A DNA stretch of 6,306 nucleotides, taken from an uncultured Verrucomicrobiota bacterium. GTDB lineage: Bacteria; Verrucomicrobiota; Kiritimatiellia; RFP12; UBA1067. The notes beneath the pieces were generated by a model. That model was not told where the DNA came from, searched no databases, and worked only from the letters and a program-made list of their open reading frames with translations. The position numbers and the translations under genes were made by a program. Location: contig CAMOXA010000097.1 in NCBI GenBank assembly GCA_946628745.1, forward strand, positions 1 through 6,306, given 5' to 3'. Of the stretch, positions 1 through 6,267 are shown in pieces (within the stretch, counting starts at the first letter, position 1; each line of letters begins with the position of its first letter).

Positions 1-363
1 AGTGGAGCTGCCGTAAAACGCGCGGAACAGCACCCCGCCGGAAAGTAGAGGCAGTTTCACCCACACGAGCGATTCGCCGTCCGGATCCCATGTGTCTATC
101 TCGTGCGGCAGGACATTACCGCGCGCATCGGTAAACGCCAGATCCACGCCGCCTTCTTTCCGGAAATCCGAATAGCTGAAGCCGTCGATCGCGCTGGAAA
201 GACGCACAAGCACCGGGAAACCGGCCACAGCTCCGTTCGAAACCGATTCCGCCGGGACACGAATCTCAAGCGTCTTCGCGAACTGCGAGACGTCGAGCTG
301 TCCGCCGAATACCACAAATGCCGCCACGGCGAACGCGGCGGCGAGTACACTTTGTTTTTTCAT
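1..363 (-). CDS. DUF2341 domain secreted protein, N-terminal part (runs off left edge)
   Basis: The frame stays open from ATG at 363 to the window edge, giving 121 residues. It starts MKKQSVLAAAFAVAAFVVFG, a clear Sec signal peptide with two lysines and a hydrophobic core. From about residue 30 it matches the pattern I know for DUF2341: FPVLVRL (49-55), a FSYSDFR stretch (62-68), GVDLAFTD (72-79), LPHEIDTWD (85-93), SLVWVKLP (98-105) and a final FYGSS. DUF2341 is a beta-rich extracellular domain, often found in large surface proteins of PVC bacteria and next to LamG/concanavalin-like domains. Its function is not established. The start overlaps the stop of the preceding gene as ATGA, and a good ribosome binding site AAGGAGA (371-377) lies 7 bases before the ATG, inside that gene. 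It is therefore the third gene of the operon and probably translationally coupled. The rest of the protein, and any other domains, lie outside the window. Confidence 0.8.
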   Translation of the reverse strand, partial: MKKQSVLAAAFAVAAFVVFGGQLDVSQFAKTLEIRVPAESVSNGAVAGFPVLVRLSSAIDGFSYSDFRKEGGVDLAFTDARGNVLPHEIDTWDPDGESLVWVKLPLLSGGVLFRAFYGSST

Positions 364-1238
364 TTTTGCTTCTCCTTTAAAACAAGATTTTCCCAGCCTG
401 CGAGATGGTGGATCGCGATACCGGCGCCTGCCGGGACTTTTGCCGCGTCAAGGGCGGACGCGACCTTGGCGAGTTCGGCATTCATCTTCGCGGCGCCTTC
501 CTCGAAATAGGTGACGACGCTACCTTCGCCAGTCTCGCCAGTCTCCGCGCCAAGGACGACACGGACGTTGCGCGCCTTCGCCAGCGCGATTTCGGTCTTC
601 GAGACATCGAGCATGGCGGCCGCCGTGTCGCGATATGACATGAGCGTGACGCAGTCGGACGAGTCCATCAGCACGTCCAGAAGCGGCGCTTCGGCGATTT
701 CGCCGTACGCGACCTTGATGTCGTCAAGCCAGAACGGGATGTCCCACTCGATCTTCTCGCCTGCCGCGTGGACGTCCGCCGCGGCGCGGAGAACGAAATC
801 GGCGTAGAGCTGCCACTTGCGCGCATTCTGGAGTTTCTGGTCCTGGTGGGGTTCGACGTCGAGGTGAAGCGCGTAGAACTTCTCGTCCGGGGCGGCGCGG
901 CGCTGGTAGGCGCGAAACGCGAGCAGCGTCCCGGCGAATCCGCGGTTGCCGGGCCGTATCCAGGACACGTCGCCTGCGAGCAGCGCGACGCGCATGCCCT
1001 TCGCGGACGCGGCCTTCACGAAAGAGCGAGTCTCGCCGGCGTACTTCTCCGGATCGACGCAAAAGTATATCTCGCTGACGCCGTTTTTCGCGAGAAAGTC
1101 CAGCCGCTTCGCGGCGACTGCCGGTTTCGACGCGTCCTCCCCGCGCCACCACCAAACGCCTTTTGCCGTCTTGGCGGATGCCTGCCCGCCGGACACGACG
1201 GCCGCCAGCACGAAACACGCTAAAAGAAACTTTCTCAT
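360..1238 (-). CDS. Secreted TIM-barrel protein, glycoside-hydrolase-like
   Basis: The 292-residue protein has a signal peptide (MRKFLLACFVLAAVVSGG, likely cut after ASA at 20-22). The mature part shows eight evenly spaced beta-strand candidates of a TIM barrel: GVWWWRG (27-33), EIYFCVD (56-62), RVALLAGD (83-90), ALHLDVEPH (123-131), KIEWDIPFW (162-170), VTLMSYRD (197-204), VRVVLGAETGE (225-235) and GIAIHHLAGWENL (273-285). Acidic residues at strand ends, D127 and E129 in LDVEP, E164/D166, and E231, together with the aromatic WWW, are typical of a sugar-binding active site. I recall similar uncharacterised bacterial proteins with a WWW strand and an LDVEP motif, but I cannot name a CAZy family. 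It is second in operon B: its ATG overlaps the stop of the upstream gene (ATGA at 1235-1238) and its own TGA overlaps the next start. Its ribosome binding site is weak (AGAAAG), which fits coupling. The gene call and export are well supported; the enzymatic role is inferred from fold and residues only. Confidence 0.85.
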   Translation of the reverse strand: MRKFLLACFVLAAVVSGGQASAKTAKGVWWWRGEDASKPAVAAKRLDFLAKNGVSEIYFCVDPEKYAGETRSFVKAASAKGMRVALLAGDVSWIRPGNRGFAGTLLAFRAYQRRAAPDEKFYALHLDVEPHQDQKLQNARKWQLYADFVLRAAADVHAAGEKIEWDIPFWLDDIKVAYGEIAEAPLLDVLMDSSDCVTLMSYRDTAAAMLDVSKTEIALAKARNVRVVLGAETGETGEGSVVTYFEEGAAKMNAELAKVASALDAAKVPAGAGIAIHHLAGWENLVLKEKQK

Positions 1239-2704
1239 GACTTTCTGCCGAGCCAGGCGTTGATGTTGAGGTTCTCGTCGATATCGTCTTCGACGCCCTG
1301 CTGAAGCTCCTCCATGACCTTGTCGGCAGAATTCACAATCTTCTCGCTGAACGCGAGTTTGATTTCTTCGACGAGTTGCTTGCGGTCGATCGACGTGTCG
1401 CCGGCAAGCGCATCGCGGACCTTGTTCACGAGTTGGACGTTCCTCTCGTCCAGGCCGCGCAGCCTGTGCAACTCCTTCTGGAGAGGTTCGACGACGCGCT
1501 TGACCACCTCCGAGCGCACTTCATCCTTGGCCTTCGCCGCAACTTTCATCTTGAAGTTGTCCGACGCCATCACTTCGTCGACCGTCTTCAGCTGTTTGGT
1601 GTCGGCATTCGGTTTGCTCTCCAGCTTCTTCCTGGCTTTTTCAAGCTTGTCCCGCTCGTGGCGAATGATTGTCGACTTCTCGCTCTCGACTTTGGCGTTA
1701 AACGACTTCCTGTCGTTCGGATCCATGAGAGTCAAGGCGTCTTCTATGCCGCCGATGATATTGCTCTGGTTCCCGGTGAGTTTGGAAGACTGCGTTTTGA
1801 CCTTCTTCTCCTCGCCCGTGCTCTGCGTCTTGGCGCTTTCGACCTTGGGCTTGGCGGTCGTTTCGCCCGCAGACGTGGCGGCGCCGCCCGGCTTCCCCGC
1901 GATGGCCTTGTCCATCTGGGCGAGGAGTTCCTCTCTCTCCAGGCCGGTGTTGACCGAGAACGTGTTGCCGCCCTCGAGCATGAATGTCACGACGATCTTC
2001 GAGTCGTCCCCCTCGTGCAAAGAGGCGAGCGTGCATTGCAGCTGAGCCGGATTCTCCTTGCCGGGCAGTTCGCCAGGCTTCCTCATCAGGCTCGCGATCT
2101 CGTTCGCGATCCCCTTCTGGATGTTGCTTAGAGTTTCCGTCTCGCCCTCGCCGGTGAATTGAAGAATGTCCAGAACATCGTTCACCGACTTGTCCGCCTC
2201 GGATATCATGCTGTCGACGGTCTGGGCATTGACCTTGTTGCGCGTCGTCTCGCGCGATTCGAGCGTCTGCTTGCTCACGCCCTTGTATATCTCCGTACTG
2301 GTCTTCAGCTTCGCCGCACCGTCGGCGCCGCGGTTCTCGTTGATTTTGCCGGCGTATTTGTCGATGACCTCGCGAACCTCCGCGGCGGAAAGGGGCTTTA
2401 TGGAACCGGCCTTCATGACATCGATGGCGTTGCCGCCGATGCCGAGCTTCTCCTTGACGGAAGCGATCTCGTCCGGGGAGAGCCCTTCGTTGGCGAGCGC
2501 CTGGCAGAACGTCGTTTTGAGGGCGAGCGATTCCTCTGGCGAAATCGTCGTGTTGTTGAATATCGTCCAGGTCTTGTGGTTGTTGGTGCGGTAGACGCTC
2601 GTACCGTCCTCGCTCAGCTTCAGCTGGCCGATATTGTACTTGCCGCTTGCCGCGGCGTTGAACTGGTCAAGCGTCAAATGCAGATTGTTCAGATCTATAC
2701 CCAT
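1235..2704 (-). CDS. Unrecognised helical, coiled-coil protein; candidate secreted substrate or effector
   Basis: The protein has 489 residues, no signal peptide and no membrane segment. I do not recognise the family. Residues 1-95 form a compact-looking module with a TLDQFNAAASGKYNIGQLKL stretch (11-30), a short YRTNNHKTWTIFN strand region (38-50) and helices ending in LSPDEIASVKEKLGIG (75-90). Residues 104-125 form a second helical unit, and 133-210 are helical. Residues 219-258 look like a small alpha/beta segment (KIVVTFMLEGGNTFSVN). Residues 269-310 are a Gly/Ala/Thr/Lys low-complexity linker, and 330-475 are highly charged and coiled-coil-like. There are only two cysteines. A signal-less, charged, helical protein with a modular N terminus fits a type III secretion substrate or an intracellular scaffold, but nothing proves it. 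The start is set by a strong ribosome binding site AGGAGGG (2711-2717), 6 bases before the ATG. It is first in operon B, behind its own promoter, and its stop overlaps the next start. Confidence 0.85.
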   Translation of the reverse strand: MGIDLNNLHLTLDQFNAAASGKYNIGQLKLSEDGTSVYRTNNHKTWTIFNNTTISPEESLALKTTFCQALANEGLSPDEIASVKEKLGIGGNAIDVMKAGSIKPLSAAEVREVIDKYAGKINENRGADGAAKLKTSTEIYKGVSKQTLESRETTRNKVNAQTVDSMISEADKSVNDVLDILQFTGEGETETLSNIQKGIANEIASLMRKPGELPGKENPAQLQCTLASLHEGDDSKIVVTFMLEGGNTFSVNTGLEREELLAQMDKAIAGKPGGAATSAGETTAKPKVESAKTQSTGEEKKVKTQSSKLTGNQSNIIGGIEDALTLMDPNDRKSFNAKVESEKSTIIRHERDKLEKARKKLESKPNADTKQLKTVDEVMASDNFKMKVAAKAKDEVRSEVVKRVVEPLQKELHRLRGLDERNVQLVNKVRDALAGDTSIDRKQLVEEIKLAFSEKIVNSADKVMEELQQGVEDDIDENLNINAWLGRKS

Positions 2705-2710
2705 CCCTAG

Positions 2711-2717
2711 CCCTCCT
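2711..2717 (-). promoter_or_regulatory. Strong ribosome binding site of the coiled-coil gene
   Basis: AGGAGGG on the minus strand lies 6 bases before the ATG at 2704. It is close to a full anti-Shine-Dalgarno match and fixes that start. It is the best ribosome binding site in the window. Confidence 0.8.
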
Positions 2718-2724
2718 ATTCAGA

Positions 2725-2758
2725 CATTCCGGCGCTCGCTGCCGCCGCTGACGGAATG
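2725..2758 (-). repeat. Inverted repeat in the 5' leader of operon B
   Basis: CATTCCG (2725-2731) and CGGAATG (2752-2758) are perfect 7-base complements around a 20-base GC-rich loop. If transcription starts near 2800, the structure lies in the leader, with its 3' arm 7 bases before the ribosome binding site. It could modulate translation or be chance in GC-rich DNA. There is no U-tract, so it is not a standard terminator. Confidence 0.4.
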
Positions 2759-2804
2759 CGGCCGTTCAGCCGCGCGGTATACACGCGAAATGCAGAAACG
2801 TTGC

Positions 2805-2818
2805 AAATGATATCATTT
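2805..2818. promoter_or_regulatory. 14-base AT-rich perfect palindrome over the -10 box (possible operator)
   Basis: AAATGATATCATTT is a perfect palindrome that contains the whole -10 box of the operon B promoter. It stands out as AT-rich in GC-rich surroundings. A dimeric repressor bound here would block RNA polymerase, but no regulator gene is in the window, and part of the symmetry comes from the -10 box itself. Confidence 0.35.
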
Positions 2819-2835
2819 TCGCCGTCTCCAGTCAA
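2807..2835 (-). promoter_or_regulatory. Sigma70-like promoter of operon B
   Basis: On the minus strand, TTGACT (-35, 2830-2835; 5 of 6 consensus bases) is followed by exactly 17 bases and TATCAT (-10, 2807-2812; 5 of 6). The -35 box lies 22 bases past the GH92 stop, and the predicted start near 2800 gives a leader of about 95 bases. It is the only good promoter match in this gap, and no intrinsic terminator separates it from GH92, so read-through from operon A is also possible. Confidence 0.7.
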
Positions 2836-2857
2836 GCCTGGGAATCCGCGCGCCGCG

Positions 2858-5056
2858 TCACGGGCGGGGGCCCATCTCGAAGACGAGTTCGCCGCCGCCA
2901 GCGATGTCGGCATGGCGCAGCTTGAAGCCCTCGAGCGGCCTGCCGTCGAGAGAGACTGATTTGACGTACTTGTTCTCGCGGGAAAGGTTTAGAGCCTTGA
3001 CGGTCAGAACGCGCCCGGTGCCCGTCGTGATCCTGACGCAAGGCAGCTGCGGCGCGCCTATGACATACTCGCCGCCGCAGGGATTGAACGGATAGAACCC
3101 CATCGAACTGAACACGTACCACGCGCTCATCTGTCCGCAATCGTCGTTGCCGCAAAGTCCGTCGGGCTTGGCCAGATAAAACTTGTCGAAAATCTCGCGG
3201 ACAAGTTCGGCCGTCCTGTCCGGACGCCCGAGGTACTGGAAGAAGTAGACGACATGGTGGCTTGGCTCGTTGCCGTGGGCGTACTGTCCGACGAGGCCCG
3301 TCACGTCCAGCACGAAGCCTGGGGACGTCTCGTCGATCGAACGAGACTCTTCGAAGAGGGCGAGCAGTTTGACGAGCGCCTTCTCGCGCCCGCCGAGCGC
3401 CGCGACGAGTCCTTCGGGGTCCTGCATGACGTGCCACGTCCACTGCCAGGAGTTGCCCTCGGTGAAGTCGCTCCTGCGCGAGGAGTCGTGGCCGAGCGCG
3501 AAGGGATCGAACGGGGTCGTCCAGGCGCCGGACGTGTCGCGGCCGCGGACGAATCCGGTTTCGGGGTCGAGGACGTTGCGCCAGCTGCCGGAGCGGCGGC
3601 GGAAGAATTCCGCATCCTCCGCGCGGCCCAGCCGTTCGGCGAACACGCTCGCGCACCAGTCGTCGTAGGCGCACTCGAGGAGCCTCGCGACGGATTCGCT
3701 CTTGACGATGTCGTTCGGATAGTAGCCGTACTTGTCAAGGAGGTCCCAATTCTCCTTGCGACGGCCCTCGTGGCGCTCGCGCAGGGTGTTGCGCACCGCG
3801 GCGTATGCGGTTTCGGGGTCGAAGCCGCCGAAGCCTTTCAGGTAGGCGTCGACGATGACCGGGACGGCGTGCGAACCGATCATGCACTGGTTGTCGCGGC
3901 CCATCAAAGTCCAGATCGGCAGGAAGCCGGCGGCCTCCCAGTGTTCGACCATCGTCGCAACAATCGGGCCGGTTTTTTCGGGGACGACAAGAGTGTAGAG
4001 CGGGTTTGCCGCGCGGTAGGTATCCCACAGCGACAGGGTCGAATAGTACTCGCCACCCGCCGCGACGGCGACCTTGCCGTCCGCGCCGCGGTAGCGTCCG
4101 TCGACGTCGGCGATATTGTTGGGCTGGATGAAAGCGTGGTAGAGCGCGGTGTAGAAGCTTTGCTTTTCGGCGTCGGTTCCGTCCGCGTCGGCGCGCGAGA
4201 GATAGCGGTTCCAGGCGTCGCGGGCGGCCAGGCGCGCGTCGTCGAAGCCGAAGCCCGGCAGTTCGCGCCCGAGGTTGCGGCGGGCGCCGTCGGTGTCGAC
4301 GGTCGAATAGCCGATTTTGGCGAGAAGCGGCGCGCCGTCCGCGAGATCAAACGAGAGCGCGAAGCGCGGCGCTTTTTCGCCGGGCGACGCCTTCGGCAGA
4401 ATCTCGCACGAGACGAAGGGCCGGTCGAACTCGATGACGAACGAATACCGGCGATCGACCCAGCAGCGGCGGCGCGTGGTGCCGACGATGCGGCGGTTGT
4501 CCTCGGGGCGCGCGTCACAGGAGACGATTGACGAGGCGAGACCGCCGCCGATGCCATACTGGCAGTCGACAAGGAGCCGTCCCTCGCCTTTCGGCCACGA
4601 CATCCTGTAGATGGCGCAACGCTCCGTCACGGTCGCCTCTACCCTCGCGCCGCAATCGTCGAGCGTCACGGCGTAGTAGCCGGGCGTGGCGGCCTGGGTC
4701 TCTTTGCGGTAGGCCGACGAGACGTCCGGCCCGGGCGCGCCGGAAAAAGGCATCAGGCGTATGTCGCCGAGGTCGGCGCATCCGGTGCCGTTCAGGTGGG
4801 TCTGGGAAAAGCCGGTTATGCGGGTGTCGTCCCAGCGATAGCCCGAGCAGTAGTCCCAGCCGGTGCGGCCCGTGTCGGGGCCCGGCTGGAGCATGCCGAA
4901 AGGATACGCCGCGGCTACGAATGTATGTCCGTTGTAGGCGGTGCCGATTTCCGGCCGGACCCACCGGGCGTTGTCCCCAGTCGCGCCGGCGCCGCATGGA
5001 AGCGTGGCCGCGAGAGCCAATCCGGTCAATGAAGATATGAGAGCGGCGGCGGCCAC
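2858..5056 (-). CDS. GH92 family exo-alpha-mannosidase, exported
   Basis: The 732-residue protein has the usual single-module GH92 length and the family's landmarks in order: RPEIGTAYNGHTF (34-46), PFGMLQPGPDTG (52-63), WDYCSGYRWDD (67-77), GFSQTHLNGTGCADLGDI (82-99), LWDTYRAANPL (343-353), GRDNQCMIGSHAVPV (386-400), FTEGNSWQWTWHVMQD (531-546), DVTGLVGQYAHGNEPSHH (584-601) and GNDDCGQMSAWYVFS (636-650). GH92 enzymes are calcium-dependent, inverting exo-alpha-mannosidases that remove terminal mannose, often alpha-1,2-linked, from N-glycans or yeast mannan. E597 in HGNEPSHH corresponds to the glutamate proposed as general acid in characterised members. Linkage preference cannot be read from this sequence. 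The N terminus AAAALISSLTGLALAA is signal-like but has no basic residue. The start is GTG, 2 bases after the stop of the upstream gene, with no visible ribosome binding site; no upstream in-frame ATG or GTG was seen in the stretch checked. It is the last gene of operon A. Confidence 0.95.
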   Translation of the reverse strand: MAAAALISSLTGLALAATLPCGAGATGDNARWVRPEIGTAYNGHTFVAAAYPFGMLQPGPDTGRTGWDYCSGYRWDDTRITGFSQTHLNGTGCADLGDIRLMPFSGAPGPDVSSAYRKETQAATPGYYAVTLDDCGARVEATVTERCAIYRMSWPKGEGRLLVDCQYGIGGGLASSIVSCDARPEDNRRIVGTTRRRCWVDRRYSFVIEFDRPFVSCEILPKASPGEKAPRFALSFDLADGAPLLAKIGYSTVDTDGARRNLGRELPGFGFDDARLAARDAWNRYLSRADADGTDAEKQSFYTALYHAFIQPNNIADVDGRYRGADGKVAVAAGGEYYSTLSLWDTYRAANPLYTLVVPEKTGPIVATMVEHWEAAGFLPIWTLMGRDNQCMIGSHAVPVIVDAYLKGFGGFDPETAYAAVRNTLRERHEGRRKENWDLLDKYGYYPNDIVKSESVARLLECAYDDWCASVFAERLGRAEDAEFFRRRSGSWRNVLDPETGFVRGRDTSGAWTTPFDPFALGHDSSRRSDFTEGNSWQWTWHVMQDPEGLVAALGGREKALVKLLALFEESRSIDETSPGFVLDVTGLVGQYAHGNEPSHHVVYFFQYLGRPDRTAELVREIFDKFYLAKPDGLCGNDDCGQMSAWYVFSSMGFYPFNPCGGEYVIGAPQLPCVRITTGTGRVLTVKALNLSRENKYVKSVSLDGRPLEGFKLRHADIAGGGELVFEMGPRP

Positions 5057-5058
5057 GG

Positions 5059-5643
5059 CTAGACATTGTTGGCGATGCCGACGAGAACCTGGTTGATGCT
5101 CTTGAGGATGTTGGCGACCATGTCGTACGCCTGGTCGCGCTTGCTCGTAGCAGACTGCAGCTCGATCATCGTCTGCTGGTTCATCGAGTTGCGCTGGTCC
5201 ATAGAGCGTTCAATCTCGGTTATGAGGTCGTTGTCCTCGGAGCTCACGGTCGAACTGTTGACGGGCAGCCCTATCACGGACGTCAGGAACGTGTAGTACG
5301 TCAGAGACTGGTCGTTGTACACGACTGTCTCGTTCGTCAAATCCACGCTCTGACCCTTCTTGCCGTCGGCCTGGACGATCTTCGATTCAATCTCAGTGAG
5401 CGCCTGCAGCTGGGACGAGGTCGTGTTCAGGGAATTCATCGTTTCGATGATGTCCTTCTCCTTCGCGACGGCGCGCTCCAGGCACAGCGCCATGACGAGC
5501 TGGCCTATCGAAAGATTCTCGAGAGTCGTGGACGTGACGCCGTCCGCGTCGGTTACTGTAAGCGAATACGTGCGGCCGGTAAGATACGCGCCGGTATCCA
5601 CGTCCGCCATCGAAAGATCGAATTCAACAGTCTCAATAGCCAT
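5059..5643 (-). CDS. EspA/SseB-like small helical protein, paralogue 2 (putative type III secretion filament or translocator)
   Basis: The protein has 194 residues and no signal peptide. After a short beta-prone N-terminal part (MAIETVEFDL; RTYSLTVTDADG 24-35), the SIGQLVMAL helix (45-53) leads into a long helix with ETMNSLNTTSSQLQALTEIE (67-86). A Thr/Asn/Ser-rich middle follows, then a C-terminal helix from about 138 with RNSMNQQTMIELQSATSKRD (151-170) and a hydrophobic end VANILKSINQVLVGI (176-190). EspA and SseB (each close to 195 residues) have the same order: N-terminal hydrophobic helix, MN-type helix, variable middle and a C-terminal coiled-coil helix with an N-x-Q-I-x-x-M pattern. 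I judge this by eye; identity is low, and no type III apparatus gene is in the window. The ribosome binding site AAGGA (5652-5656) lies 8 bases before the ATG. It follows its paralogue by 21 bases and precedes GH92 by 2 bases. Alternatives are an unrelated secreted or structural helical protein. Confidence 0.85.
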   Translation of the reverse strand: MAIETVEFDLSMADVDTGAYLTGRTYSLTVTDADGVTSTTLENLSIGQLVMALCLERAVAKEKDIIETMNSLNTTSSQLQALTEIESKIVQADGKKGQSVDLTNETVVYNDQSLTYYTFLTSVIGLPVNSSTVSSEDNDLITEIERSMDQRNSMNQQTMIELQSATSKRDQAYDMVANILKSINQVLVGIANNV

Positions 5644-5664
5644 TGCCTTTGTCCTTTCAGTGCC

Positions 5665-6174
5665 TTAAATCGCTTTGGCGACATTGCCCTGTGAGCGGCC
5701 GAGCGCGCGTACCATGTTGGTCGACGAAGAGAACGCGACATCGCGCCTGCCGACATACGAGCGCAGAGCGACCAGATCCTGCTGCTGGAGCTGCATCATC
5801 GAGTTCATGCGGGCGTTCGCGACGGTGCAAGCCTTGAGCCGGTTGTCGTAGGTCTTCAGATTCTCCGGCAACTCCGCCTCGTCCACGCCGAGCTCGTTGA
5901 CGAGAAACGCCTTGGCGCGTATCCAGCTGGCGGTGCCGGCCGAAATGCGGTCGACCCAGTCGGCGCCCTTGCGCAGCAATTCCGCGCTGGACGTGATCGC
6001 GTTCATCTTGACGACGCTCTGGGCCTCGTACGACATGGCCGTTCTCGTACAGACGGCTATGATGAGCTGTCCGAGGGAAAGGCCTGTCGCCGTGCCGTTG
6101 GAATAAAGGCATATAGCCTCCGATCCGGCCGGCGCGTATCTGCTTGTCGCTATCTCAATTGCTTCTATAGCCAT
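5665..6174 (-). CDS. EspA/SseB-like small helical protein, paralogue 1
   Basis: The ATG at 6174 is chosen over an in-frame GTG at 6195, because it gives MAIE as in the neighbouring paralogue, has ribosome binding site AGAGGTG (6180-6186) 5 bases upstream, and lies downstream of the predicted transcription start. The product has 169 residues and no signal peptide. SLGQLIIAV (33-41) matches SIGQLVMAL of the next gene, KMNAITSSAELL (56-67) matches its TMNSLNTTSSQLQ, and RMNSMMQLQQQDLVALRSYV (122-141) matches its C-terminal helix, followed by GRRDVAFSSSTNMVRAL (142-158) against SKRDQAYDMVANIL. The middle is shorter and differs. The two genes are therefore divergent tandem paralogues, perhaps two subunits of one structure. 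Assignment to the EspA/SseB type rests mainly on the better-matching paralogue and is tentative. It is the first gene of operon A. Confidence 0.85.
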   Translation of the reverse strand: MAIEAIEIATSRYAPAGSEAICLYSNGTATGLSLGQLIIAVCTRTAMSYEAQSVVKMNAITSSAELLRKGADWVDRISAGTASWIRAKAFLVNELGVDEAELPENLKTYDNRLKACTVANARMNSMMQLQQQDLVALRSYVGRRDVAFSSSTNMVRALGRSQGNVAKAI

Positions 6175-6179
6175 GTCGA

Positions 6180-6186
6180 CACCTCT
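6180..6186 (-). promoter_or_regulatory. Ribosome binding site deciding the start of paralogue 1
   Basis: AGAGGTG on the minus strand, 5 bases before the ATG at 6174, supports that start rather than the upstream GTG at 6195, which would place this site inside the coding region. Confidence 0.6.
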
Positions 6187-6199
6187 GTGCAACACGGAT

Positions 6200-6228
6200 A
6201 TTTTACCATAATTTCAGCCGGCTGTGTA
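6200..6228 (-). promoter_or_regulatory. Sigma70-like promoter of operon A
   Basis: On the minus strand, TACACA (-35, 6223-6228; 4 of 6) is followed by 17 bases and TAAAAT (-10, 6200-6205; 5 of 6). The predicted start near 6192 gives a leader of about 18 bases that still includes the ribosome binding site. The spacer contains the 10-base palindrome CAGCCGGCTG (6215-6224), which could be an operator. The -35 box is weak. Confidence 0.5.
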
Positions 6229-6267
6229 GTGCTTTTGCAGTTTTTGTCGCCGCGGTGAGAAGACAGA

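Noticed and set aside
103..510. Plus-strand frame of 135 codons near the left edge
   Set aside because: It is opposite the DUF2341 and TIM-barrel genes, both of which have convincing protein features.
1314..2131. Two overlapping plus-strand frames of 243 and 251 codons opposite the coiled-coil gene
   Set aside because: Both are antisense to a gene with a promoter, a strong ribosome binding site and operon coupling. Their translations are low-complexity Ser/Leu/Arg sequences without recognisable domains.
2820..2857. Intrinsic terminator after GH92
   Set aside because: Only a 4-base stem (CCAG/CTGG) without a T-tract is present, and it overlaps the -35 box of the next promoter.
2716..2913. 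65-codon minus-strand frame spanning the GH92 end and the intergenic gap, considered as a leader peptide
   Set aside because: It overlaps the GH92 3' end and has an alanine-rich composition. Its start lies upstream of the operon B promoter, so it would not be on that transcript.
2832..3674. Minus-strand frame of 280 codons within GH92
   Set aside because: It is a shifted frame of GH92, extremely rich in arginine, with no own start signals.
3254..4531. Plus-strand open frame of 425 codons opposite the GH92 gene
   Set aside because: It lies wholly antisense to a certain GH92 gene. The translation is rich in Val, Arg, Gly and Ala without motifs, as expected from the antisense of GC-rich codons.
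4515..5066. 183-codon minus-strand frame starting with ATG at 5066
   Set aside because: It is a one-base-shifted shadow of GH92, and the arginine-rich translation has no family features. The position of its ATG is noted only in the discussion of the GH92 start.
6175..6195. GTG at 6195 as the start of the first small gene
   Set aside because: It would add seven residues before the conserved MAIE start, swallow the ribosome binding site and lie upstream of the predicted transcription start.
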